The notes under the pieces are model-generated. The model saw only the letters and a list, made by a program, of their open reading frames with translations. It was not told the origin of the DNA and did not search any database. This document shows, piece after piece, positions 8,474 to 16,847 of a stretch of 30,850 bases of DNA; the first letter of the stretch is position 1, and each line of letters begins with the position of its first letter. The translations under genes were made by a program, and so were the position numbers. Origin of the DNA: Treponema sp. UBA937 (GTDB lineage Bacteria > Spirochaetota > Spirochaetia > Treponematales > Breznakiellaceae); the NCBI GenBank assembly GCA_002293455.1, contig DBDH01000055.1, positions 18,683 through 49,532 on the forward strand, read 5' to 3'.

Positions 8474-8725
8474 ATGGATGTCATCGTTGAGTTTAACGAA
8501 GCCGCGTTTCGGCACGGTATTGGCAGAGAGGACATTCTTCATGCGCTTAAAAGCAGAATATATGCTGCTACGATTGAGGAATTTCCCGAAAAATATGCGG
8601 TCATTGGTTTTGACTGTGCCGGGAATCCTCTTGAAATTATGTATAACCCTGTGGACGATAGTACTATTAATGTTTTTCATGCAATGAAAGCCCGCAAAAG
8701 TTTTATTAAAATGCTCGGTCTTTAG
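8474..8725 (+). CDS. Small BrnT-like putative toxin
   Basis: This 83-residue protein reads EFNEAAFRHGIGREDILHALKS, then YAVIGFDCAGNPLEIMYNP, then INVFHAMKARKSFIKML. That is the layout of compact RelE-fold BrnT/DUF4258-type proteins: a helix containing HGI/V, strands with an I-G-x-D/S-x-x-G turn, and a final A-x-K/R-A-R motif. Identity is from this pattern only. It is followed 12 bases later by a second small gene whose ribosome site overlaps this stop codon. A TATACT box at 8462-8467 ends only six bases before the ATG and no Shine-Dalgarno is visible, so the message may be leaderless. No catalytic residue assignment is claimed. Confidence 0.6.
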   Translation: MDVIVEFNEAAFRHGIGREDILHALKSRIYAATIEEFPEKYAVIGFDCAGNPLEIMYNPVDDSTINVFHAMKARKSFIKMLGL

Positions 8726-8737
8726 GAGGAAGAGCCA

Positions 8738-8968
8738 ATGGCAAGAATGACGGAAAAAGAAGCATTTGAGCTTGACGATTTTGTGACCAATAATGAAATT
8801 ACTCTTGGTCCTAACAACAGCGATTGGCTGAGCCAGCGGGAATTGCGGCTTTTGGGATTAGCTACTGTAACTATCAATTACCTTTTGACAAAAGCTCAAG
8901 CGGATCACAAAGCTCCTGCAAAAATTATTGATGAATTGGTGAGCAAGGAAATTGCCGCTGCTGTCTGA
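8738..8968 (+). CDS. Small putative antitoxin partner
   Basis: This 76-residue protein begins MARMTEKEAFELDDFVTNNEITLGPN and ends in a helical segment, ADHKAPAKIIDELVSKEIAA. The opening MARMTEKEA and the ending resemble proteins I recall as antitoxin-like partners of BrnT-like toxins. A strong AGGAGGA at 8724-8730 lies over the stop codon of the preceding gene, so it should be translated far more efficiently than the possibly leaderless first gene, as expected for an antitoxin. Here the antitoxin candidate is the second gene, as in BrnTA. I see no DNA-binding motif with certainty. Confidence 0.58.
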   Translation: MARMTEKEAFELDDFVTNNEITLGPNNSDWLSQRELRLLGLATVTINYLLTKAQADHKAPAKIIDELVSKEIAAAV

Positions 8969-9008
8969 AAAAAAATTCTTATCTTTAATCATTGCTCATT
9001 GCTCATTG

Positions 9009-11021
9009 TTATAACAGGCTTACCGGGTCAACATCAATTTCGATATAGACCCGGCTGTCTTTTTGCTGTTCGTATGTTTCCAGCGCCTGCCTTGCGGCCC
9101 GGTGCAAAGTTCCAAGCGTTCTTCCGCGGATAATAATGTGCCTCCGGTGGTTTCCCGCAATGATGCTGATAGGACATTCGGAGGGGCCGAGCATATCGGC
9201 GTCCGAGGGCAGGATCGGTTTTAAAATTGACGCAAGAATATGAAGGGCGTTATCGGCCTTGGCGCTTTCTTTTGAGCGGGACGTAAAACGGATAATCCGG
9301 GAGTAGGGCGGAAAGCCGAGAGCTTCCCGCTGTTTAAGTTCAATGTCAAAAAATCCCGGAATGTCCATGTTACAAGCGAACGTGATTGCGGGATCGGCGG
9401 GACGGAATGTTTGGACAATCACTTTGCCGCCTTTGGCATATCTTCCGGCGCGGCCCGCCGCCTGCACGATGTGAGAGAAAGTGCGTTCCGCGGCGCGGAA
9501 ATCCGGAAGGTAGAGTCCTATGTCCGCAAGAACAATTCCCACGAGCCGGACGCCGGGAAAGTTGAGTCCCTTGGAAACCATCTGGGTTCCGAGGAGAACA
9601 TCGACATAACCTTCGCGGAACATTTCAAGGATTTCTTTAAGGCCGCCTTTTTTTGAACGGGTTGTGTCCGCGTCGGCCCGGCGGATGCGTAAGTCGGGAA
9701 AGGTTCGCTGGACTTCTTCTTCGATGTTTTCCGTTCCGAATCCGGTAAAACCCGCTTCGAGGGATCCGCATTCAGGACAGGCTGCCGGAGGCTGTTCCGA
9801 ATAACCGCAGTAATGACACACGGCCCGTCCCTTGCTTTTATGGTAAGTCAGCGATACGCTGCAATTTTTACAGCGCAGTTCATAGCCGCAGGAATTACAA
9901 TGATAAAAATAGGCAAAGCCCCGGCGGTTTAAAAAGAGGATTGTCTGTTTCCCCTCCTGGGCTGTCCTGCGGATTTCTTCTTTGAGAAGAGGGCTCAATA
10001 CACTGTCGGAACCGGAAAGGTTTACGGGGACAATTTCCGGCAGGGTTCCGCCCGAAAGCCGCCGGGTTAAATCCAGCCGCTTTATTACGCCTTCGTTCAT
10101 GAGCTTCCAGGCTTCGACGCTGGGCGTCGCGGAACCCATGATGAGTCCGGCCCCGCTTGCGGAACAGCGCCGCATCGCGGCTTGACGCGCGTGATAACGG
10201 GGACTATTGCCGGATTTATAAGACCCGTCATGTTCTTCATCTATAATGATGAGTCCTAAATTCCGCAAAGGCACAAAGACGGCGCTTCGGGGGCCTACGA
10301 CAATTTTGATATTTCCGCGGCGGATATTTACCCATTCGTTGAACCTTGCGGCGGAACTCATGCCGGAATGGATGGTCGCGGCTACGGCGCCGAAGCGACG
10401 GTTTATGGCTTCGGCGGTTTGATGCGTCAGCGAAATTTCGGGAACAAGGTAAATGACGGATTTTCCTTCTTTAAGCATGTATTCCGCCGCGCGGAGAAAT
10501 ACTTCGGTTTTTCCCGATCCTGTAATGCCGTACAAATAAAACATCGAAGTTTTTTCGGCATTGCTTTTATTGCCACATCCGCCAAGTATCGCGTTCAAGG
10601 CTGACTGCTGTTCATCCGAAAGATCAAGGCTTGTGTCGGATATTTCGTTTTCATCATCGGCAATGCTTTCAGTTTCGTTGATCTTTCGTCCTGACGGAAT
10701 CATCGACGCGAGGGCTTCTCCGAGGCTGCATAGATAAAACGATGACATCCATTTCGCGAGGCTGATTTCTTCATCATCGAAAATCGGCTCAATGTCTACA
10801 ACGCGGCGGATCATCTTCATTTTTTCGGGAGGAAGATTTTCCGGCGGCGCGTCTTTCGTGCCGATAACGTATCCCAGGAGTTCCCTTTTTCCGAAAGGAG
10901 CCATCACCCGTTTTCCGACAGAGGCTTCGCCTTTTTCATCCGCAAGATACGTGAAGACCTGGTTTATCGGAACATCGAAAATAATATCAAGGTAAGGCGG
11001 GGACGGCGCCGGAAGATTCAT
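9009..11021 (-). CDS. priA: Primosomal protein N' (replication restart helicase PriA)
   Basis: This 670-residue SF2 helicase reloads the replisome at collapsed forks. The N-terminal 3'-end-binding region begins LDIIFDVPINQVFTYL. Walker A is GITGSGKT (165-172), the DEEH box is at 261-264, and GSATPS is at 296-301. Eight zinc-binding cysteines appear in pairs at 375/378, 384/387, 402/405 and 415/418, splitting the helicase core as in all PriA proteins. The C-terminal core has GTENIEEEV, LLGTQMVSKG and QAAGRAGR. It is slightly shorter than E. coli PriA (about 730). It follows the uracil-DNA glycosylase gene by 16 bases, so the two repair genes are probably co-transcribed. The ribosome site is weak. 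Confidence 0.96.
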   Translation of the reverse strand: MNLPAPSPPYLDIIFDVPINQVFTYLADEKGEASVGKRVMAPFGKRELLGYVIGTKDAPPENLPPEKMKMIRRVVDIEPIFDDEEISLAKWMSSFYLCSLGEALASMIPSGRKINETESIADDENEISDTSLDLSDEQQSALNAILGGCGNKSNAEKTSMFYLYGITGSGKTEVFLRAAEYMLKEGKSVIYLVPEISLTHQTAEAINRRFGAVAATIHSGMSSAARFNEWVNIRRGNIKIVVGPRSAVFVPLRNLGLIIIDEEHDGSYKSGNSPRYHARQAAMRRCSASGAGLIMGSATPSVEAWKLMNEGVIKRLDLTRRLSGGTLPEIVPVNLSGSDSVLSPLLKEEIRRTAQEGKQTILFLNRRGFAYFYHCNSCGYELRCKNCSVSLTYHKSKGRAVCHYCGYSEQPPAACPECGSLEAGFTGFGTENIEEEVQRTFPDLRIRRADADTTRSKKGGLKEILEMFREGYVDVLLGTQMVSKGLNFPGVRLVGIVLADIGLYLPDFRAAERTFSHIVQAAGRAGRYAKGGKVIVQTFRPADPAITFACNMDIPGFFDIELKQREALGFPPYSRIIRFTSRSKESAKADNALHILASILKPILPSDADMLGPSECPISIIAGNHRRHIIIRGRTLGTLHRAARQALETYEQQKDSRVYIEIDVDPVSLL

Positions 11022-11037
11022 GAAGGTTTACCTGTCT

Positions 11038-11850
11038 TTATTCTTCGGCATATTCGGGAACCGCTTCGATTAACATTTGGCGGAGGAGCTTTAAATCTTC
11101 CCAGGCGGGACGCTTTAAATTTTCATCGCGAAGAAGGGCACTTGGATGGAATGTGGGCAGGAAGGGAATGCCCATAAACTCGGTAAAGCGGCCGCGGAGT
11201 TTTGTAATGCCGTCTGCGGTGTTCAGGAGAATCTGTGTGGGGATTCTTCCCACGGAAAGAATGACGCGGGGATTAAGCAATGTTATTTGCCGTAAAAGAT
11301 AGGCGCGGCAGGCGGCGGTTTCCGCGGGCAGGGGATCGCGGTTGTTGGGGGGCCTGCACTTTACAACGTTGGCGATAAAACAATTTTTCCCGCGGTACAG
11401 GCCGATTGAAGCAAGCATTTTATCGAGAAGCTGTCCCGCTTTCCCGACAAAGGGACGGCCCGTTCTGTCTTCATCCGCGCCGGGCCCTTCGCCGATTACG
11501 AGCACTAAAGGATGAAGCGTCCCCTCACCGGGAACCGCCTGTGTCCGTTTTTCACAAAGCCCGCAGAGGGTGCAGCGTTTTATTTCATCGGCGATTTTTT
11601 CAAGTGATGAATCGCCCGATTCATCGCCCGAATATGTATCAATTTGAACAAAAGAGTTTTCAGCCTTTTTTTCTTCATGGACAGATTCAAGAGACGCGGC
11701 TGAATCTTCAATTATGTCATCGGTAAACGAATATTCGGGACGCGGGGATCTGTATCCGTCGCGGAGATAATCATCTATGGTGTCAAATAAATTGGCTAAT
11801 CTTGTTTTTTCTGGTGCTGTCATATATTTATGTTCGTTTGGGTTTATCAT
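11038..11850 (-). CDS. Family 4 (iron-sulfur) uracil-DNA glycosylase
   Basis: This 270-residue protein excises uracil from DNA. The catalytic domain starts at about 90 with CTLCGLCEKRTQAVPGEG. VIGEGPGADEDRTGRPFVGKAGQLLDKML (118-146) is the family 4 active-site block, NVVKCRPPNNRDP (161-173) follows, and TFHPSALLRD is the DNA-intercalating motif near 233. The cluster ligands are probably C93, C96, C165 and C181. The first ~85 residues are an acidic, Ser-rich extension not needed for the fold, which makes the protein longer than the usual ~200. The start at 11850 overlaps the transporter gene by 23 bases. An in-frame ATG at 11823 would avoid the overlap, and neither has a clear Shine-Dalgarno. 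Confidence 0.94.
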   Translation of the reverse strand: MINPNEHKYMTAPEKTRLANLFDTIDDYLRDGYRSPRPEYSFTDDIIEDSAASLESVHEEKKAENSFVQIDTYSGDESGDSSLEKIADEIKRCTLCGLCEKRTQAVPGEGTLHPLVLVIGEGPGADEDRTGRPFVGKAGQLLDKMLASIGLYRGKNCFIANVVKCRPPNNRDPLPAETAACRAYLLRQITLLNPRVILSVGRIPTQILLNTADGITKLRGRFTEFMGIPFLPTFHPSALLRDENLKRPAWEDLKLLRQMLIEAVPEYAEE

Positions 11851-13291
11851 GTTTTTTTACAAACAACCGGTCTTTCAGCTGATAGAGTGTCAGTATCAGG
11901 AAATAAATTAAGATGGTAAGCGACACCCACCATAAATTCCCGTTCCGCGGTGCCTGGGCAATAAGCAGCAGCAGGGGAAAGCCCATGATAATGGCCGCCG
12001 ACGATCCTATTACAAGATCTTCGGAAGCCGGCGTTTCAAAATCTTTGTCGATTTCGCGCAGGAGAATCATGCCGTTGGCGATGGTTCCGCTGAGGTTTCC
12101 GTATAAAGCCAAAAAAGCTTCATTGGGATAGTCTTTATAGATATGACCGCAGAGCTTCCGGAGGTAGAAAATAGTGACCAGTCCTCCCAGCGTCGTAATG
12201 ATCAAAACGGGAATCCAGAGCGTTCCGAGAGCGACGACCGAAATTAAAAACAAAGCGGCGGTTATCGAAATGTCAAATGCCGCGCCGCTGATCCGGTTCA
12301 TCATATAACTATTGGGATATTTGCGGTGCATGACTCCCGTTTTTACAAGACGGCGCAAAATCATTTTAACGCAAAGGGCGACAAGCGCCGCGACCATGAA
12401 GGCAAAGCCCCAGATTGTTGGCACGAGATCGACAAGAAATTTTACGCCTGAAAGACGCAGTAAAATTTCAATACCGATAATCAGAACGATTGTAAGAAGA
12501 TATACGCCGCCGACCATACACACCTGGAGGGTAAATTTATCGATGGATTCGGAAAGGGGAACTTCGTCGGGACCTTCAATGCTATAACTTGAAACGTTTC
12601 CGGATTTGCTGAATTCATCTTTTTTCAGAGTAATGCCTTTTCGTTTCGCGGCGCGGTTAACAAGAATAATTCCCGGTATGGACGCCCACAAAAAACCGAA
12701 AGCGGCGATGGTAAGCCCGAAGTTCCCGGCGCTTCCTTCTCCCCACGCGGCCATATAACCGGCGGCATCCCAGATATAACCGGTGGCGCTGGCCTGCTGG
12801 GGGCCCTGACCGTAACCGAGCGGAAGCATGATGCCGACGGCTTTATTCAGTTCGGGCATAACGGTAAGCCCCAGGATAACGGTAACAAGAATACCGACAA
12901 GGGCCTGAATAAGATAGGTACTGATCATCACAGAGCCTGATTTTGCGGGAGCAACACGCCTGTATGTAAACTCTTTACCGCTGCCGGTACCGGTATAATC
13001 ATCTTTTTCACGAAGGCAAAGGGCGATAAAACCGACAGGCAATAAATGATAGACAAGACCGCTCAAGATTTGCGTGTTGAAAATATGTATATCGAAAACA
13101 GCCAACACGACTTCCTTTACCAAAAGCCCCAAAAGACCGGCGATTACGGCTGTAGGCATAAGCGAACGCCTGAAAAAAGGAATTTTGCGCCGCAGAATAT
13201 TCGCGGTCAGCATGAATACACAGACGGCACAAACGGTAATAACACCAAAAGATAAATTCTCATTTTTAAAATTGATATAATCAGTAACCAT
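11828..13291 (-). CDS. GltS-like sodium/glutamate symporter family membrane protein
   Basis: This 487-residue polytopic membrane protein has about eleven hydrophobic segments split into two halves by a charged cytoplasmic loop (about residues 210-250). MLPLGYGQGPQQASATG (about 155-171) resembles the GltS signature where a Gly-rich PxGxGxGPGQA stretch lines the substrate site. It likely takes up glutamate or a related dicarboxylic amino acid with Na+, though substrate is inferred only from the family. The start is supported by GAGGAA eight bases upstream. It overlaps the acyltransferase stop by 11 bases and the glycosylase start by 23, so these genes are translated as a coupled run. Confidence 0.75.
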   Translation of the reverse strand: MVTDYINFKNENLSFGVITVCAVCVFMLTANILRRKIPFFRRSLMPTAVIAGLLGLLVKEVVLAVFDIHIFNTQILSGLVYHLLPVGFIALCLREKDDYTGTGSGKEFTYRRVAPAKSGSVMISTYLIQALVGILVTVILGLTVMPELNKAVGIMLPLGYGQGPQQASATGYIWDAAGYMAAWGEGSAGNFGLTIAAFGFLWASIPGIILVNRAAKRKGITLKKDEFSKSGNVSSYSIEGPDEVPLSESIDKFTLQVCMVGGVYLLTIVLIIGIEILLRLSGVKFLVDLVPTIWGFAFMVAALVALCVKMILRRLVKTGVMHRKYPNSYMMNRISGAAFDISITAALFLISVVALGTLWIPVLIITTLGGLVTIFYLRKLCGHIYKDYPNEAFLALYGNLSGTIANGMILLREIDKDFETPASEDLVIGSSAAIIMGFPLLLLIAQAPRNGNLWWVSLTILIYFLILTLYQLKDRLFVKKHDKPKRT

Positions 13292-14489
13292 AATATTCCT
13301 CTTCGCTGCCGGACAATTTATTTCTTACATGATACGAGCATATCATATATTTTACAAGATTAATTCTTTTCGGCGCAACAACGGTAAACACACCGTCCTT
13401 GTTGTATATGGTCATTTTGCGCACGCCGTGAACCGCGGTTGTTGTTTCGGTAACATGAAATGAATATCCGCACACGGTCAACCTGTCGGCAAACAGTTCG
13501 ATGCGGCCTTTTCCCAGCTTCGTTTCTTTGAAGGTGCGTTCGGCTTTTGACAGCACAACATCGTCATCCCCAAAAACAGGATGGTCCGTAAAACCGGAAA
13601 AATCAAAATTTTTAATATATGAAAGCTGCAAGCGGCCCCATGCAAAAATGGTATCGGGAAGATCTTTCCATTGATCACTTTTCTCAAAAGACCCTAATGT
13701 GTTCAGTTCCGCCTGTGCTCCGCAGTTTCCGCAGAAAAAAACATTGCCCTTGGACGCAAGGCTGTTCATGGAAGAACAAGACGGACAATAAAACAGAGCG
13801 CTTTCCAGATATTCCGCTTTTCTGCGGCTCCGGTATTCAATCCGCGCGTTTTTGTTGTAATCGAATTCGTTAAAACAAATTTCAGAACGGATAATCTTTT
13901 CGATTTCATCGGCGTCCAGCGCGGCAAGCTCATCTGTTGTAAGCACCTTTGAAACATGAGCGTCCATTTTTCCCCTGCTGATTGAATCGGCCCAGCGGGG
14001 CTTTGTGTTGAAGCCGCCCCGTATTTGCACCAGTACCAGATCGGTTCTCAATTTTTTTGCGAGCTTGCCGATTCCGGGAACAATTGTGCATTCATCGCCG
14101 AAAAAACTCCGGTTGCCCGAGGGAAACATTCCCACACATCCGCCGCTGCGGATTACCGACATCATGTTCCGTATCGCCGACATATCACTGTTTCCTTTTG
14201 CAAAAGGAATTGGCCGGCCGAGTGATTCCATAATTTTGCTTAACACGCCGTGACGGAAAAGGCTTTCGCTGGCGACAAAATTTATTCCGAACCGGAAGCC
14301 GACGCCGACAAGAAACTGATCAAGAACCGTCTGATGATTTGAAAGGATAAGACAAGGCCTCTTTATATTTTTTGAACTTTTTCTGTCAAACCTGAACCTG
14401 TACAATACATACAACACCGGAATGAAAATTGCCCGCAGAATCAGAAAAACAAAGTTGCCGGCTTTTTTTACAAATATAACATCTCCCAT
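13281..14489 (-). CDS. PlsC-like acyltransferase with C-terminal zinc ribbon
   Basis: This 402-residue protein has an N-terminal hydrophobic anchor (about 12-31) and then the lysophospholipid acyltransferase motif NHQTVLD (51-57, H52-x4-D57). The second motif reads MFPSGNRSF (121-129), where the family has FPEGTRS, so the usual Glu is Ser here. Beyond about residue 230 there is a four-cysteine zinc ribbon (CPSC at 235-238, CGNC at 253-256) and a further ~140-residue region ending in a beta-rich part I do not recognise. It probably acylates a lysophospholipid or related alcohol at the inner membrane. The C-terminal extension is unusual for PlsC. It is the first gene of the minus-strand run continuing to priA. 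Confidence 0.8.
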   Translation of the reverse strand: MGDVIFVKKAGNFVFLILRAIFIPVLYVLYRFRFDRKSSKNIKRPCLILSNHQTVLDQFLVGVGFRFGINFVASESLFRHGVLSKIMESLGRPIPFAKGNSDMSAIRNMMSVIRSGGCVGMFPSGNRSFFGDECTIVPGIGKLAKKLRTDLVLVQIRGGFNTKPRWADSISRGKMDAHVSKVLTTDELAALDADEIEKIIRSEICFNEFDYNKNARIEYRSRRKAEYLESALFYCPSCSSMNSLASKGNVFFCGNCGAQAELNTLGSFEKSDQWKDLPDTIFAWGRLQLSYIKNFDFSGFTDHPVFGDDDVVLSKAERTFKETKLGKGRIELFADRLTVCGYSFHVTETTTAVHGVRKMTIYNKDGVFTVVAPKRINLVKYMICSYHVRNKLSGSEEEYYGY

Positions 14490-14648
14490 GCAAAGAACTA
14501 TAAAGTATTAGGTCAAAATAGTAAACCTCAGGTATTTCCGGCTCTGATATTCCCCTTGAGTAAGTTATCCGTAAAAGATATACTGATGAAAGGTCAACAT
14601 GGCCTTTCAGGTAATTTGTGCCTGGAATCTTTTTTACGGAATGAATTG

Positions 14649-15419
14649 ATGAAAAGAATATTGTTTGCGATTTTTTTTGCTGTCGTTGTCTTGTGCGCCT
14701 GTAACGCCGGGGGTTCCAAAGATGATGAAGTTTCCAACCAGACTGAGACTGTAAATTCTGCCGCGGCCCAGGAAGCGGCTTCAAACGAAGAAATACCTGG
14801 GGATAAGGATTTAAGTTATGCTTTTGGCTTGGCTTTGGGAACTGATTTGAAAAACTTCGGTATCAACTATGATTACGATGAATTTATGAAAGGATTTAAG
14901 GATACCATTGAAGGTCTTAATTCCCGCATGACTCTGGAAGAAGCTATGATGAAAATCCAGCTTGAGCTTAATGCCGTTATGGAAAAGCAAATGGCGGAAC
15001 TTATGGAAAGGGAAACGGCTTTTTTTGCGGAGAATGGGGTGAAGCCCGGAATTATGACTACGGCAAGCGGATTGCAGTATGAAATTATCACTCCTGCCGA
15101 CGGTCCGAAGCCCACGGCGGAACAGACCGTGGTAGTGAATTATACGGGAAGTCTTACCGATGGAACGGTTTTTGACAGCTCTTATGAAAGGAACCAGCCT
15201 GCTGAATTCCCCTTGAATTTTGTCATTCCCGGATGGACTGAAGGGATGCAGCTCATGAGTGTAGGAAGCAAGTATCGTTTATATGTTCCTTCAAATTTGG
15301 GATACGGTCCTCAGGGAGCCGGCAACGGTCTTATTCCTCCCTTCGCTCCGCTCATTTTTGAAGTGGAACTTTTGGAAATTAAGGAAACCGATCCCGCAAT
15401 GTTTCCCCCGGGATATTAA
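14649..15419 (+). CDS. FKBP-type peptidyl-prolyl isomerase lipoprotein (FkpA/Mip-like)
   Basis: This is 256 residues from the ATG at 14649. A signal peptide MKRILFAIFFAVVVLCAC ends in a lipobox with Cys18, so the protein is lipid-anchored in the periplasm or outer membrane. A 30-residue Ser/Glu/Ala linker follows. LSYAFGLALGTDL and a helical stretch to about 130 form the Mip/FkpA dimerisation arm. The FKBP domain (about 140-245) shows VVVNYTGSLTDGTVFDSSY, VIPGWTEGM, YRLYVPSNLGYG and LIFEVELLEI. It folds exported proteins by prolyl isomerisation. A longer frame from 14556 exists, but only the chosen start exposes a signal peptide. It is monocistronic and ends at the bidirectional terminator. 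Confidence 0.92.
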   Translation: MKRILFAIFFAVVVLCACNAGGSKDDEVSNQTETVNSAAAQEAASNEEIPGDKDLSYAFGLALGTDLKNFGINYDYDEFMKGFKDTIEGLNSRMTLEEAMMKIQLELNAVMEKQMAELMERETAFFAENGVKPGIMTTASGLQYEIITPADGPKPTAEQTVVVNYTGSLTDGTVFDSSYERNQPAEFPLNFVIPGWTEGMQLMSVGSKYRLYVPSNLGYGPQGAGNGLIPPFAPLIFEVELLEIKETDPAMFPPGY

Positions 15420-15474
15420 ACTTTTGTGAATTGCCGGTCTTTTAAGAGAGATCGGCGGAAGATGTGTTAAGAAC

Positions 15475-15508
15475 AAAAAGAGCTGTCTTCTTATGGACAG
15501 CTCTTTTT
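15475..15508. terminator. Bidirectional intrinsic terminator
   Basis: A perfect 13-bp stem (AAAAAGAGCTGTC with GACAGCTCTTTTT, 15475-15487 and 15496-15508) around an 8-base loop has an A-run on one side and a T-run on the other. It lies between the converging FKBP and NDK-like genes, so it can stop RNA from both directions. Confidence 0.9.
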
Positions 15509-15572
15509 ATCTGACGTACCGATGTAAAATGATCCCCTTGCAAACCTCTGGCAGTTTCGCAATTGTCTCAAA

Positions 15573-16760
15573 TTAATTCTTCAAGGCTGCATAACTTTTT
15601 ATAATGCCGCAAAGATCATTTTTATCAATCTCTACGATCTTCTTTTCGCGTTCAAAACTTTCTTTGCAGTCCGAAGCATGGGCGGTGTTTACCATTACGT
15701 TGCTTCCGAATTCGCGGCGGACTGTCCCGCCCGGAGCCTTTAAAGGATCAGTAGGGCCGAGAACATCCCGGATTTTATCGACGGCGTTTTCTCCTTCGTA
15801 AATAAGAATCATACATTTCACGGAACCGGGGTTGTTGATTTCTTCTACCGGAAAGTTTTTCGGACTGCACCCGGACATAAACTCAATTATTTGATGGAAT
15901 TGATCAAGGGCATAAGCAACGCCGACGCTTTCGGTAAGAGCTTTCGTTGTATCTTCGCTGAGACTGATATGCAATTCCTGTTCAAGAATCTCTTTTGCTT
16001 TTTCCCCGAAGATGGGAGCCAATTTCGATTTAAGAGCGCCTTCCACAGGGCCGTAAAATTCCATTGCCTGCGCCAAAGAGAATCGATGAACTTTAATACC
16101 CACAATACGAAGGCCTGTTCTGGAAAACATATCGATTATCGTACCCGGACGGGAAGACGCGTATTTCCAATTGTCCGGCTTAAGAATGACCAAGGTCTTT
16201 TCGATTTTGGAAGGATCGGGATACTCCATATTTTCGATGATGTTGTCATAAGCAGGAAGATATTTTGCAAAGTGAGCAAGATTTTCATCCGCCGCTTCCT
16301 GGTATCTCGGCGTAAGCACCGCCGGCTCAAAATACTTAACTTTTGTAGGATCACTTCTGGAATAAATTAAATCGGCATAGGTGTCGCGAATTGTTTCTCC
16401 GGTGATTGATTCCACGCTCCTGTTTTCCGCATATAAGGCGCCGCAAATATCGGAAAGTTTCCGGCAGGCATCTTCTCCCTTGAAAAGAAGCAGCAAACAG
16501 CGGTGTCTTCTTCCTTCCGACGGCATAAAGTTTTGTTCAACATAATCCGCAAGCATGTTTACAGCGGGATTATTGCTCGTTTCACTTTGGTTTCGGAGCA
16601 AATCCGCGTATCCTTTAACGAACTCTTCATCAGGGGCAATCATTTGAGCCCCAACCAGTTCAAGATCCAGCCTTGAAAGAAGGCGGGAAATAACACCCCC
16701 GGTTCTGCTTTTCGCAATCGTGTAAGGGGTTACCATCACATAAGAGATGGTTTGTTCCAT
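15573..16760 (-). CDS. Two-domain nucleoside diphosphate kinase-like protein
   Basis: This 395-residue protein carries two NDK folds. The second (about 186-380) has VILKPDNW with the conserved Lys194, MILIYEGENAVDKIRDVLGPTDP, GGTVRREFG and NTAHASD with the catalytic His361. It can plausibly transfer phosphate between nucleoside triphosphates and diphosphates. It also has an extra ~60 residues (about 240-310) between the Y-G-P and fold-closing parts. The first domain (about 5-150) retains GGVISRLLSRLDLELVGAQM and LLLFKGEDACRKLSDI. It reads VTPYT where Lys should be and KYFEPAV where the His should be, so it looks catalytically dead. The ribosome site AGGAGA precedes the ATG. It is a single-gene unit. 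Confidence 0.82.
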   Translation of the reverse strand: MEQTISYVMVTPYTIAKSRTGGVISRLLSRLDLELVGAQMIAPDEEFVKGYADLLRNQSETSNNPAVNMLADYVEQNFMPSEGRRHRCLLLLFKGEDACRKLSDICGALYAENRSVESITGETIRDTYADLIYSRSDPTKVKYFEPAVLTPRYQEAADENLAHFAKYLPAYDNIIENMEYPDPSKIEKTLVILKPDNWKYASSRPGTIIDMFSRTGLRIVGIKVHRFSLAQAMEFYGPVEGALKSKLAPIFGEKAKEILEQELHISLSEDTTKALTESVGVAYALDQFHQIIEFMSGCSPKNFPVEEINNPGSVKCMILIYEGENAVDKIRDVLGPTDPLKAPGGTVRREFGSNVMVNTAHASDCKESFEREKKIVEIDKNDLCGIIKSYAALKN

Positions 16761-16815
16761 AATTATTTTCTCCTCTTGTTTAGAGCTATACTAACCCGAA
16801 AGGAGAAAATTGTCT

Positions 16816-16821
16816 ATTATA
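16816..16821 (-). promoter_or_regulatory. Candidate -10 box for the NDK-like gene
   Basis: A perfect TATAAT on the minus strand lies about 55 bases before the NDK-like start. It falls in the 87-base gap after the radical-SAM stop codon. No clear -35 is seen. Confidence 0.35.
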
Positions 16822-16847
16822 TCAACTTCTTGCCTTGCACGTTGGAT

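Noticed and set aside
8980..9006. Short tandem repeat ATTGCTC
   Set aside because: There are only two to three units with no associated feature. It is likely chance in an AT-rich gap.
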